From NCBI RefSeq assembly GCF_902167145.1, contig NC_050105.1, positions 136,943,988 through 137,007,987 on the forward strand: DNA of 64,000 bases, given 5' to 3'. This DNA is from Zea mays. Lineage: Eukaryota > Streptophyta > Magnoliopsida > Poales > Poaceae. This document shows, in pieces, positions 49,901-61,223 of this stretch (the stretch's first letter is position 1; every line of letters begins with the position of its first letter). A program made the position numbers and the translations under genes. The notes under the pieces are model-generated. The model made no database searches and was not told the DNA's origin. It saw only the letters and a list, made by a program, of their open reading frames with translations.

Positions 49901-52900
49901 ATCCTCACAAGCCCCGACTCCTCGCTCCCCCTATTGCTCTATGTCGCGGCTTCGCCGCACGCGGTCAGCGCGGCACTGGTGCAGGAGCAGACAGTCGAGG
50001 GCGCAGTCAGACAGTGCCCTATTTACTATGTCTCCGAAGTCCTGACACCGTCCAAATGCAACATGACAGAGCTGGAGAAGATCGCCTACGCAGTTATTAT
50101 GTCCTCGCGCAAGCTGCGCCATTACTTTGAAGCATTCAAGGTCCGAGTCACCTCAGACAGGGGGCTCGGCGAACTATTTAGAAACCCGGAGGCATCAGTG
50201 AGGATTGCCAAGTGGGCAGCCGAACTCTCCGGCTACCACATCAGCTTTGAGCCCAGGACAGCTATCAAGTCGCAAGTCCTGGCAGACTTCGTCGTCGACT
50301 GGACTGGGCCAGTAACACAGCCGGACCCGTCCACAGAGAAGGTCTGGACTATCCATTGCGACGGTGCTTGGTGTCATGCGGGGGCAGGCGTCGCTGCAGT
50401 CGTCACCTCACCAGCCGGAGTCAAACACAGATATGCAGCACGCCTCAGCTTCGCTCTGGAATCCGACAAATGTACAAACAACATAGCAGAGTATGAAGCG
50501 GTTATCCTCGGCCTCCGCAAGCTAAGGGCCCTCGGAGTCACCACATGTATCATCAAAACAGACTCCAAGATAGTTGTCGGCCAGGTCGAGAAAGACTATG
50601 CAGCAAAAGATCCCGCGCTCATGCAATACCTCGCGGCTATCCGAAGTCTCGAAAGACAGTTCAAGGGATTCACCCTGCAGCATGTGGACAGGGGCAAGAA
50701 CGAGGAGGCCGATGCATTAGCCAAGGCCGCCGCCAGGGGCGACCCCCTGCCCTCCGACATGTTCTTTCACACCATCGGCACGCCGGCCGTCCGGAGCCCA
50801 GAAGGGCTCCAAATAACCAATGATAGCGAGGGCCACCGTATAGTCAACCTAATCATGACCGAAGACTGGCGGGCACCAATAACCCTGTTCCTACAGGGGT
50901 ACTATCATCCAACCAACGTCAGTGAGGCAAAGCGCCTCAGACATCGAAGCCGGGACTTCACACTGATTGAGGGCCAATTATACAAGAAAGGGGTCAGTCA
51001 GCCAATGCTCAAATGCGTCACCGAAACCGAAGGCATGCAGATCCTACGCGAAGTCCACAGTGGCACGTGCGGCTCGCACGCAGGGCCAAGGGCCCTGGCT
51101 GCCAAGGTGATCCGACAAGGGTTTTACTGGCCTGCAATGATCTGCGCCGCAAATCGAGTCACAAGGTCCTGCGAAGCCTGCCAGAAGTTCTCTCCTCGGT
51201 CAGGCAACCCCTCGCAATACACAAAGCTGATCGCCCATACATGGCCTCTCCAGCGCTGGGGCCTGGACATTGTCGGGCCCCTGCCCACCGCTCAGGGGAA
51301 CCTTAAGTTCGCCTTCGTAGCCGTCGAATACTTCACCAAATGGATTGAAGCGAGGGCTGTTTCCACAATCACATCAAAGACTGCCCAAAAATTCTTTTGG
51401 CAGAACATTGTTTGCCGCTTCGGAGTACCGTCCGAGCTAACAGTTGACAACGACAAGCAGTTTGACAGCCAAGATTTCAAGGATTTTTGTTTCTCCATCG
51501 GCACCAAGCTTGCCTTCGCTTCAGTCTATCATCCACAGTCCAACGGGGTCGTGGAGCGTGCCAATGGGAAAATCTTCACAGCTGTCAAGAAGATGCTCCT
51601 CGATGAAAAAAAAGGCAGATGGACCGACTTGTTACCGGAGGCAGTCTGGGCGCTAAACACAACTGAGTGCAGGGCGACCGGGTTCACTCCTTTCCGCCTT
51701 CTATACGGATCGGAGGCAATGACCCCGCAAGAAATAAAGCATGGGTCCCCGCGTACAACTCCGTCAGCCGTCCCCGACGTGGACGAGCCAACCTCAAAAG
51801 ATCTCATTGACGGAGACCGGGTCTTCGCCCTACAGGCCCTAAACAAATACCAAGCCCAGACCAAAACATGGCGCGACCGCGCAGTCATCCCAAGGGAGTT
51901 CAGCGAAGGGGACCTCGTACTCATCCGAACAGCTCGGACGGAGTCCAAGGGCAAGTTGGAGCCCAAGTGGGAGGGCCCCTTCATAGTCAAAACAAAAGCT
52001 TCCCCCAGCGCTTACAGGCTCACAACGCCAAATGGCGAGGACCTGGAGCACTCCTGGAACATCGACAACCTTCGCAAATTTTTTGTTTAATCCATTTAGG
52101 GCTGAGTTCGCCCTTGTAATTCACCGCAAACAATCTTGTACCGGCCCGCACTCTTTTCCTCCCGGGGGGTGAGGTTTTTAACGAGGCGGAGCCATGTAAT
52201 ATATGTGAGAAAAATCCCCCGCAAAAACATGTGTCGAAAAAAGACCGCGACAACGGTCTTCGGCATTCGACCAATTCGAAGTCACCGCGAGGCTAAGCGC
52301 TAGCCACCCTCGCGTGCGACTAATCCGCGCAGAAGTCGCCTAAGGGTGCAGCCGGACTTAGCACAACAAGTGCGAAAAATTCCGATGTCTATCGCGAAGA
52401 CTATCCGCGCAGAAGTCGCCTAAGGGTGCAGCCGGACTTAGCACAACAAGTGCGAAAAATTCCGATGTCTATCGCGAAGACTATTCGCGCAGAAGTCGCC
52501 TAAGGGTGCAGCCGGACTTAGCACAACAAGTGCGAAAAATTCCGATGTCTATCGCGAAGACTATCCGCGCAGAAGTCGCCTAAGGGTGCAGCCGGACTTA
52601 GCACAACAAGTGCGAAAAATTCCGATGTCTATCGCGAAGACTATCCGCGCAGAAGTCGCCTAAGGGTGCAGCCGGACTTAGCACAACAAGTGCGAAAAAT
52701 TCCGATGTCTATCGCGAAGACTATCCGCGCAGAAGTCGCCTAAGGGTGCAGCCGGACTTAGCACAACAAGTGCGAAAAATTCCGATGTCTATCGCGAAGA
52801 CTCCGCGCAGAAGCCGCCTAAGGGCGCAGTCAAACTAGTACAACAAAAGCAGAAGCGACAGCATAGCCAAACATGCCACACAAAGTACACAGCGCCCTCG

Positions 52901-54920
52901 CAGGCACAGGCACGCGAGGGCACACAACTTCATTTTACAACCCTTTACACATATACAAGCGAGGGCACCACACTCTACATCGGCTCCACCTTAGGAATAA
53001 TTCCCATCTCCCTATTAAGCTCCTCACCCGCAAAAAGACTTCGCAGTTCCCCTTCCCCTGTGCTAGCGGCGGCCGGCAAAGACAACAGTTCCTGCCGACC
53101 AACCCTACTCACGCGAAGCCGAGCCCCTTCCTCCGCGCCAACCCTACGCTTTGCAACCGCCCTTCATCGTCGGCGCCCGGTGCTAGGACCCGGCACGTCT
53201 GGCGCGTCCGCGGCGTGTGGCGAAGCCTCCGCCGCAGCCACGTCCAAGGCCGCAAAATAATCCAAGTCCTCCTCCGACGACTCCTCAGTCCACTCAACCG
53301 AGCTCCCAGAGTCAGTAAAATCAAAAAACTCAGATACAGACCCACCATATTCATTTCCACCTTCCGCGGTCGAAGCCGCCAAAAACTCAGTAGTAGCGGT
53401 TGCGTGCGCAGGCCCAAAACCTTGAACCTGCGCAGCAACCAAAATTCAGTACAACATCCAAAAATTCCCCTACCCTAAACACCCACTACGCCACCTGCGC
53501 AGGCCCTGCCGCTGCGGGAGCCTCCGCCGAGGCCTCCGCCGCTGCCTCCGCCACCACCGCCGCGAGATCTTCAGCGCTCGGCACAGCAGCTGCGGGGGCA
53601 TCAGGCGCGCCTTCGGCCACCTTTGGGGGCAGGTCTTCACCGGCCGCAGCAGAGGCCGGGGCGCCTGGTGCGTCTTCCGCAGTCTCCAGGGTCGGTCCCA
53701 GGGCGACTCCAGTCGCGGCCTCCGCGGGGGTCGTCTCCGGGTCAGGCAACGCGCTGTTCAGTGCCCCGAAGTCGTCCACCCGTTCGCCGCGCTCCGCCTA
53801 AGACAAAGCACACAAAAATTCAGCAAACATACGCACAGACCACATCCAGCAAACGTCGAACAAACGACAACGTTACCTGAGCCCTCGCAGCCTCGGCCCG
53901 CTCCCTGACCACCTCACGACCGTACGAACCCCACATCCGGTCATAGAGGGCCCCGGCGGATTCCTTCACCACGGGGTCTTCGACCTCAAAGATATCTCGC
54001 CCAAAATCCTCATCTGCCTGGTCGAGGGCCTCAAAGTGCCGGCACCCTTCGCGAGAGAGTGCGTTCATCGCCGCCTCGCAGGTGACCAGGGAGGTGAACG
54101 ACATTAACCCCTCCAAGACAGTGGGGAGCTCCTGTAGCTCCTCCTGCACCCATTCCAGACAGCGAAGCCCGGCCTCTCGCTCCGGCACCTCGAAGTCACC
54201 GGTCCGCGCACCCAGCTCGCGATATGCAGCCATGAGCTGCGTGCGCGTCCGTTCGGCCTCCGCTCGCATCGCGGCCTCGGCCCCCTCCGCGCGGCTCTCC
54301 AGGGCAGTAAGCCGCCCCTACAGCTCTCCGGCGAGCTCCTTGGCAATATTGCCTTCCGCCCGCGCCAGCCTGGCCTCCGCCTGCGCAGCCTGCTCTTTGG
54401 CGATGGCTTCGTTGGCCTCCCTCCTCTCCCCCGCCAGCTGGCGCCGGAGGTCAGCCTTCTCCTTCTCCAGGGCGGCCACCTTGTCCGCCAGTTTGCGGCA
54501 CTTGCTGTCGGAGGCCGACTTCTCACGGACAGCGTCAGCATGTTGCGTCCGAAGTCTCTCGACTTCGGCAGACAAAGCTGCCGTAAGGGCCCCCGACGCA
54601 GTGCGGCTGGTGAAGTCAGCCACCTGTAGAGCACACGTAAGGCCGAAAAAAGAGAGGGGAAGGGGGGCGGAGAGGGCATAGCTCAGCGGACCTGACTCAG
54701 CGCCTCCATCGCCTGACTCAGCGCCTCCGTCACTCCCTTCAGCCGGCGGGTCGCCACGCCCGCCTCGTCCCTGACCAGCGCGAGGGCCGACACCTCGCCT
54801 CCGACACCAAGGGTCTCGCCCCTTGCCTTCGGCGCTAGCGCAGCTGTCGCGATCGCCGCGCCAGGCGCAACTAGAGCAAGCGGGCCCTCGTCCGACCCTG
54901 CAACGCGTCAACAAATTAAA

Positions 54921-54952
<32 letters not shown>

Positions 54953-57900
54953 GACTTACCCCCAAGATAATCCTCCACATTAATCTCGGTGCCGAAGTCG
55001 GCAACGCGTTTGCCCGGCGGCGGCAACGTTCGGACCGCCTTCGCAGCCTCCGCCACTCCGCTGGCCAGCGGCACCACCTTCGTCAGCTTGGCGCCTCCGG
55101 CGCCCACCGTCGCCTCCGGCGCCTTGCTAGGTGCAGAGGCGCCCACCTTCGCCGGCAGCGGCGGTTTGCCTCCGCCGGAGGCCGCAGCCTTCGCCGTTCC
55201 CCGCTGCCTTTTCGGCCGAGCTTCGTGAACCCTCACAGTCGCCTGGCGTTTTTGCGCCGCCCCTTGGCGATCCTTGTCCATCACTGCCCACACAACATGA
55301 TCGATATTTCGCCCGTAAGGAAAAACTCTCCACCGATGAACCATACGAGATGTAAAACAGTCCTCCTCAGCCGCGCAGGGGATAGGAACATTTCTAGGCC
55401 AGCAACCCCCGGTAACCCTCAGCATCCGAGCCGAAGACTCCCGGAGCTCGGGCGAAGACATCCTTTCCCCCGGGGCCGCACACGTCCTCATTAACTCTCT
55501 AGCAAAACTATCAGACACCCCAAGTCCTCCCATCGCAGTACCTAATTTTCTCTTTTTTGAGGAGGGGGCGGCCGCCAGCGCAGGGTCGCCTCCAGTCTCC
55601 ACCGCCGGCTTCTTCCCACGGCGGTCCGCCTCGTCTTGACCAGGGTAGCCGTCGTACGGCAATTGATTTAATTCGAAGACCCTGTTCAAACGTTCATTTG
55701 ACCCGCGGATATCAAAGCTGCGCTGGCCTTCCGTCCTCGGCACGTAACGCCCCACGAGCCGCACCGCCAAGTCCTCCGCATCACGCACAAAGGCGGCCGG
55801 GTCACGGTTTCGCAAATTCAGTGCGAAGGCAGGACTTCGCACCACCCTTCCTCCATGAAAAGGCATCTGGCGAGGGCACACTTCGCCCAGCGCCCAGCCG
55901 TGCGCCAAGGGCCAGACCCCGTACGCCACGAACTCTTCAACTAAATCACGACCACTGCTCTGACCGGCGGCGCACCGAAGGGCCCCTTCGTCTGCATCCT
56001 CTTCTGCCACTTCAAAAGGCGGATACGCAGAGTAATAGTGAGAGCACATCTCAGAAACGGGGAGTCCTTCGTGGCCTTCGACAGTAGCCTCAGCAACGTA
56101 AAACCAAAATTCATTCCAATTGCCCCACTTGTTGCGGGCGCACGGAACCAACTCCACTACTGGCATTGTGGTCTTGCCGGTCTTCGGCGTGAATGTGCAT
56201 GACCCGAACTGGGCAACTCCGTCCTCAACCATCCTTTTCTGCCAATGCAAACAATAATTCTTCGCAAAAACTTCAACTGACGGCTGTCCGCCGTACGAAG
56301 TCGTCGCCCAGACATACTTCGCCAGCGCCACCATGGCGTTCGGTGTCAGCTGATGTATTTGAACATTGAATCTACGCAGGACTTCGCCAACGAACCGGTG
56401 CGCAGGCAAGCGGAGACCGGCGACGAAGAACGCCTCGAAAACAACCAACTCGCCCTCCGGCTCGGGGACTTCCTCCGTCCCCGGAGCACGAGCGACTCCG
56501 CCGCCAAAGTAGCCCAACCGCTGCATATCTTCAACGCGGGCTGACGTCATCCGTGACACACCAAAACCAACAGAGTCGCCGGCGCGCAACTCCTCCACCA
56601 TCACGCTACTCAACGTCTCCTCAGACGAGGCGGCGGCCGGTGGCGTGGCGTCGGCGGAAGAAGAAGAGGATGGCATTGCTACGTACCGTCGGCGGCGGCG
56701 GGCAGTCTGCTTCACTCGAGCCAGAACTCCGGCGAGCAAAAGGAGCAGCGGAGGAAGAGGAGCAGCAAGACGGCGGGCGGCTAGGGTTTTTACGGAGCGC
56801 GGAAGGCAAAGTTCAAACAGAGCCGACCCCCGCCCCCTTTTATAGGCAGGGCGCGGCTCTTCGGGAAACCCGCAATCCGACAGGGCGCGACGCTTCGGGA
56901 AACCCGCAATCCAACAGTACGCCGTCCATCAACGGTCACATCAAAAACCCCCGCGGAACCACTTCGAGCGAGGGCAGCGTCTCCGCCATCTAGCGACGTC
57001 TTCGGCACCAGGTGACTTTGTCGAACTGGTCCCTCGGAGGGCAAATGTTGGGGCGAAGGCAAAGACGCCACCCTTCGCTCGAGCCCTTCGCCGCAGTCGC
57101 TGGTCTGACAGAGACAAAACGGGCAGGGACACCCTTCGCTCGATTCGGCACTTTGACGAAGGCCCGCGGCGACGTCTTCCCGCGGCGCGGCCTCGTTCAG
57201 TCCTAAGGCCCACGTGTGATCTGGCCCATTGTAACGGGCCCCGCGTGGCCGCCTCTGTATTACGGGCCTAACTTGTAAAAGCATACTTGTAATTACAGCT
57301 TGTAACCCTGCTTTATGGGAATATTCTGGGGATAAACTAGGTGTCTGAGGGCACATGCGTCCTTAACACAAGGCGTTGGGCACTCAGATACCTATAAATA
57401 CCCCCGCACAGTGCCCATGAGAGGCTGGATCAACAGAGCTATTGCCCCCGAGCACGTAACCCTGTTGTCACCACTGTTCCCCCTTGTTGGCCTACTTGCT
57501 GCTGAGCGCAAGTTCCAACAACGTCAACAAATTAAAAAAAACAACAATAGGCCAGCGACTCACCACCGAGATAGTCGTCCACAGTAATATCGGTGCCGAA
57601 GTCGGCAACACGTTTGCCCGCCAATGGCAGCGCTCGGGCCGCCTTCGAAGCCTCCGCCACCCCGCTGACCGGCGGCACCACCTTCGTTGGCTTGGAGCCT
57701 CCGGCGCCCGCCGTTGCCTCCGGCGCCTTGCTAGGTGCAGAAGCGCTCGCCTTCGCCGCCAGCGGCGGCTTACCTCCGCCGGAGGCCATAGCCTTCGCAG
57801 TTCCCCGCTGCCTTTTCGGCCGAGCTTCGTGAATCCTGACTGTCGCCTGGCGTTTTTGCGCCGCCCCTTGGCGATCCTTGTCCATCACTGTCCACACAAC

Positions 57901-60854
57901 AGCACCGATATTTCGCCCGTAAGGAAAAACTCTCCACTGATGAACCATACGAGATGTAAAACAGTCCTCCTCAGCCGCGCAGGGGATAGGAACATTTCTA
58001 GGCCAGCAACCCCCGGTAACCCTCAGCATCCGAGCCGAAGACTCCCGGAGCTCGGGCGAAGACATCCTTTCCCCCAGGGTCGCACACGTCCTCATTAACT
58101 CTCTAGCAAAACTATCAGACACCCCAAGTCCTCCCATCGCAGTACCTAATTTTCTCTTTTTTGAGGAGGGGGCAGCCGCCAGCGCAGGGTCGCCTCCAGT
58201 CTCCACCGCCGGTTTCTTCCCACGGCGGTCCGCTTCGTCTTGACCAGGATAGCCGCCGTACGTCGGCGGCGGCGGGCAGTCTGCTTCACTCGAGCCAGAA
58301 CTCCGGCGAGCAAAAGGAGCAGCGGAGGAAGAGGAGCAGCAAGACGGCGGGCGGCTAGGGTTTTTACGGAGCGCGGAAGGCAAAGTTCAAACAGAGCCGA
58401 CCCCCGCCCCCTTTTATAGGCAGGGCGCGGCTCTTCGGGAAACCCGCAATCCGACAGGGCGCGACGCTTCGGGAAACCCGCAATCCAACAGTACGCCGTC
58501 CATCAACGGTCACATCAAAAACCCCCGCGGAACCACTTCGAGCGAGGGCAGCGTCTCCGCCATCTAGCGACGTCTTCGGCACCAGGTGACTTTGTCGAAC
58601 TGGTCCCTCGGAGGGCAAATGTTGGGGCGAAGGCAAAGACGCCACCCTTCGCTCGAGCCCTTCGCCGCAGTCGCTGGTCTGACAGAGACAAAACGGGCAG
58701 GGACACCCTTCGCTCGATTCGGCACTTTGACGAAGGCCCGCGGCGACGTCTTCCCGCGGCGCGGCCTCGTTCAGTCCTAAGGCCCACGTGTGATCTGGCC
58801 CATTGTAACGGGCCCCGCGTGGCCGCCTCTGTATTACGGGCCTAACTTGTAAAAGCATACTTGTAATTACAGCTTGTAACCCTGCTTTATGGGAATATTC
58901 TGGGGATAAACTAGGTGTCTGAGGGCACATGCGTCCTTAACACAAGGCGTTGGGCACTCAGATACCTATAAATACCCCCGCACAGTGCCCATGAGAGGCT
59001 GGATCAACAGAGCTATTGCCCCCGAGCACGTAACCCTGTTGTCACCACTGTTCCCCCTTGTTGGCCTACTTGCTGCTGAGCGCAAGTTCCAACAACGTCA
59101 ACAAATTAAAAAAAACAACAATAGGCCAGCGACTCACCACCGAGATAGTCGTCCACAGTAATATCGGTGCCGAAGTCGTCAACACGTTTGCCCGCCAATG
59201 GCAGCGCTCGGGCCGCCTTCGAAGCCTCCGCCACCCCGCTGACCGGCGGCACCACCTTCGTTGGCTTGGAGCCTCCGGCGCCCGCCGTTGCCTCCGGCGC
59301 CTTGCTAGGTGCAGAAGCGCTCGCCTTCGCCGCCAGCGGCGGCTTACCTCCGCCGGAGGCCACAGCCTTCGCAGTTCCCCGCTGCCTTTTCGGCCGAGCT
59401 TCGTGAATCCTGACTGTCGCCTGGCGTTTTTGCGCCGCCCCTTGGCGATCCTTGTCCATCACTGTCCACACAACAGCACCGATATTTCGCCCGTAAGGAA
59501 AAACTCTCCACTGATGAACCATACGAGATGTAAAACAGTCCTCCTCAGCCGCGCAGGGGATAGGAACATTTCTAGGCCAGCAACCCCCGGTAACCCTCAG
59601 CATCCGAGCCGAAGACTCCCGGAGCTCGGGCGAAGACATCCTTTCCCCCGGGGCCGCACACGTCCTCATTAACTCTCTAGCAAAACTATCAGACACCCCA
59701 AGTCCTCCCATCGCAGTACCTAATTTTCTCTTTTTTGAGGAGGGGGCAGCCGCCAGCGCAGGGTCGCCTCCAGTCTCCACCGCCGGTTTCTTCCCACGGC
59801 GGTCCGCTTCGTCTTGACCAGGATAGCCGCCGTACGGCAATTGATTTAATTCGAAGACCCTATTCAAACGGTCATTTGACCCGCGGATATCAAAGTTGCG
59901 CTGGCCTTCCGTCCTCGGCACGTAACGTCCCACGAGCCGCACCGCCAAGTCCTCCGCATCACGCACAAAGGCGGCCGGGTCACGATTTCGCAAATTCAGT
60001 GCGAAGGCAGGACTTCGCACCTCCCTTCCTCCGTGAAAAGGCATCTGGCGAGGGCATACTTCGCCCAGCGCCCAGCCGTGCGCCAAGGGCCAGACCCCGT
60101 ACGCCACGAACTCTTCAACTAAATCACGCCCACTGCTCTGACCGGCGGCGCACCGAAGGGCCCCTTCGTCTGCATCCTCTTCTGCCACTTCAAAAGGCGG
60201 ATACGCAGAGTAATAATGAGAGCACATCTCAGACACGGGGAGTCCCTCATGGTCTTCGACAGTACCCTCTGCAACGTAAAACCAAAATTCATTCCAACTG
60301 CCCCACTTGTTGCGGGCGCACGGAACCAACTCCACTACTGGCATTGTGGTCTTGCCAGTCTTCGGCGTGAATGTGCATGACCCGAACTGGGCAACCCCGT
60401 CCCCAACCATCCTCTTCTGCCAATGCAAACAATAATTCTTCGCAAAAACTTCAACCGACGGCTGCCCGCCATACGAAGTCGTCGCCCAGACATACTTCGC
60501 CAGCGCCACCATGGCATTCGGTGTCAGCTGATGTATTTGAACATTGAATCTACGCAGGACTTCGCCAACAAACCGGTGCGCAGGCAAGCGGAGACCGGCG
60601 GCGAAGAACGCCTCGAAAACGACCAACTCACCCTCCGGCTCGGGGACTTCCTCCGTCCCCGGAGCACGAGCAACTCCGCCGCCAAAGTAGCCCAACCGCT
60701 GCATATCTTCAACGCGGGCTGACGTCATCCGTGACACACCAAAATCAACAGAGTCGCCGGCGCGCAACTCCTCCACCATCACGCTACTCAACGTCTCCTC
60801 AGACGAGGCGGCGGCCGGCGGCGTGGTGTCGGAGGAAGAAGAAGAGGACGGCAT
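43959..60854 (-). CDS. Antisense five-exon gene of Tat copy A (aORF), split by insertion of copy B into intron 1
   Basis: Exons in transcript order: 60854-59138, 45898-45693, 45625-44879, 44799-44497, 44429-43959. All junctions are GT..AG and in frame, giving about 1,147 aa without a stop. Exon 1 holds a domain with FFAAGLRLPAHRFVGEVLRR, VQIHQLTPNAMVALAKYVW and PSVEVFAKNYCLHWQKRM, which I recognise as the 'putative gypsy type transposon' family (PF04195) seen in antisense ORFs of Tat elements. A Lys/Arg-rich region follows (SKKRKLG, KRQRGTAK), then a long coiled coil in exon 3 and acidic, Ala/Pro-rich exons 4 and 5. A TATA box lies upstream at 61016-61022. Intron 1 now contains the whole 11.6-kb copy B plus the tandem duplicate, so splicing is doubtful. 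Start chosen at MPSSSSSSD. Biochemical function unknown. Confidence 0.75.
45911..46385 (+). repeat. 5' LTR of Tat copy B
   Basis: 475 bp, TGTTGG to CCAACA. The TATA box TATAAATA is at 46258-46265. The primer binding site TGGCGCCCACCG is at 46388-46399. Confidence 0.95.
46426..52090 (+). pseudogene. Gag-pol of Tat copy B, nearly open but with one frameshift and a mutated RT active site
   Basis: The frame starts MAPKRANPK and shifts by one extra G at about 46945 (copy A lacks it). From there it is open for more than 1,660 codons to 52090. Order: gag core (about 47117-47700), CLFHGEDCAHQTKDC zinc motif (47830-47874), protease LVDNGSQAD (about 48362), reverse transcriptase (49198-49550), RNase H (about 49930-50190), second archaeal-type RNase H (IHCDGAW, SDKCTNNIAEYEA, about 50350-50740), and integrase with an HHCC finger and core (LDIVGPL, LTVDNDKQF, YHPQSNGVVERANG). 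The RT motif reads YVDG (49499-49510) where copy A has YVDD. The lost aspartate is catalytic, so this RT should be inactive. Integrase VDND replaces VDNG. Confidence 0.92.
52324..52860 (+). repeat. 80-bp tandem array after pol in Tat copy B (7 units)
   Basis: Units with 'cagaagtcgcctaagggtgc' recur at exactly 80-bp spacing (52330, 52410, 52490, 52570, 52650, 52730), followed by a diverged unit near 52808. Units within this copy are more alike than to those of copy A, suggesting separate homogenisation or expansion. Confidence 0.95.
52975..56676 (-). pseudogene. Antisense five-exon gene of Tat copy B (aORF), two premature stops
   Basis: Exons in transcript order: 56676-54960, 54897-54692, 54623-53877, 53797-53495, 53427-52975. 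Splice positions match those of copy A exactly and exon lengths are equal, except exon 5, which is 18 bp shorter (missing IMLFNY). Exon 3 has a TAG at 54318-54320 (Gln in copy A), and exon 5 has a TGA near 53165 (Arg in copy A). Exon 1 is open. Domains are as in copy A: PF04195-like region, basic region, coiled coil, acidic tail. Intron 1 contains a (TA)n run (about 54921-54952). The TATA box is at 56838-56844. Confidence 0.8.
56838..56844 (-). promoter_or_regulatory. TATA box of the antisense gene, copy B
   Basis: TATAAAA on the minus strand, in 'cctataaaaggggg', 162 bp upstream of the chosen start codon. Identical boxes are present in the other two copies. Confidence 0.7.
57046..57520 (+). 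repeat. 3' LTR of Tat copy B
   Basis: 475 bp, preceded by the purine tract GGAGGGCAAA (57036-57045) and followed by ACGTC, the mutated target duplication. The TATA box is at 57393-57400. Confidence 0.95.
57564..58383 (-). pseudogene. Truncated duplicate of antisense exon 1
   Basis: The 3' part of exon 1 (from YPGQDEADRRG to the donor at 57563) is fused at 58260/58261 to the promoter-proximal end of copy B's exon 1. The whole PF04195-like region is missing. The join occurs at a short shared 'gtac/cg' sequence. The frame stays open across the join by chance, but the domain is lost. Confidence 0.8.
58412..58418 (-). promoter_or_regulatory. TATA box of the duplicated antisense promoter
   Basis: Minus-strand TATAAAA, exactly 1,574 bp from the copy B box. 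It would drive the truncated exon 1. Confidence 0.6.
58620..59094 (+). repeat. Extra LTR made by the tandem duplication
   Basis: Same sequence as the copy B 3' LTR, including the CCCATGAGAG variant, and followed by the same ACGTC. It is neither a solo LTR nor part of a separate element, because the sequences on both sides belong to the duplication. Confidence 0.92.
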
Positions 60855-61015
60855 TGCTACGTACCGTCGGCGGCGGCGGGCGGTCTGCTTCACTCGAGCC
60901 AGAACTCCGGCGAGCAAAAGGAGCAGCGGAAGAAGAGGAGCAGCAAGACGGCGAGCGGCTAGGGTTTTTACGGAGCGCGGAAGGCAACGTTCAAACAGCG
61001 CCGACCCCCGCCCCC

Positions 61016-61022
61016 TTTTATA
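61016..61022 (-). promoter_or_regulatory. TATA box of the antisense gene, copy A
   Basis: Minus-strand TATAAAA about 160 bp upstream of the start codon at 60854 and about 200 bp inside the 3' LTR. This gives the antisense gene a promoter independent of the LTR. Confidence 0.7.
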
Positions 61023-61223
61023 GGCAGGGCGCGGCTCTTCGGGAAACCCGCAATCCAAAAGGGCGCGACGCTTCGGGGAACCCGCAATCCAACAGTACGC
61101 CGTCCATCAACGGTCACATCAAAAACCCCCGCGGAACCACTTCGAGCGAGGGCAGCGTCTCCGCCATCTAGCGACGTCTTCGGCACCAGGTGACTCTGTC
61201 GAACTGGTCCCTCGGAGGGCAAA

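Larger units (their letters stand above)
45911..57520 (+). mobile_element. Inner Tat-lineage element (copy B), 11.6 kb
   Basis: LTRs 45911-46385 and 57046-57520 are 475 bp and differ at one base (46279 region, CCCGTG versus CCCATG). The left flank GCGTC and right flank ACGTC (57521-57525) are a target duplication with one G-to-A change at a CpG. The uninterrupted target is visible inside copy B itself as 'gcaacgcgtcaacaaatt' (54899-54916), which proves the insertion point is intron 1 of the antisense gene. The LTR subfamily differs from that of copy A at many positions. Confidence 0.92.
56687..58260. repeat. 1,574-bp tandem duplication, first copy (antisense-gene 5' end, LTR, partial exon 1)
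   Basis: This block repeats almost exactly at 58261-59834 with constant offset 1,574. It contains the antisense promoter of copy B, LTR 57046-57520, and copy A's exon 1 3' part (57521-58260). Only a few substitutions separate the copies. Confidence 0.9.
58261..59834. repeat. 1,574-bp tandem duplication, second copy
   Basis: Second copy of 56687-58260. Differences seen include 57599-57605 'gtcggca' versus 'gtcgtca', and 58076 'agggtc' versus 'ggggcc'. Its right end passes without a break into intact exon 1 of copy A. Confidence 0.9.

Noticed and set aside
52324..52860. CRISPR-like regular array
   Set aside because: Units are full 80-bp tandem copies with no unique spacers, in a plant retrotransposon.
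58620..59094. Solo LTR
   Set aside because: No target duplication of its own; both flanks belong to the 1,574-bp tandem duplication.
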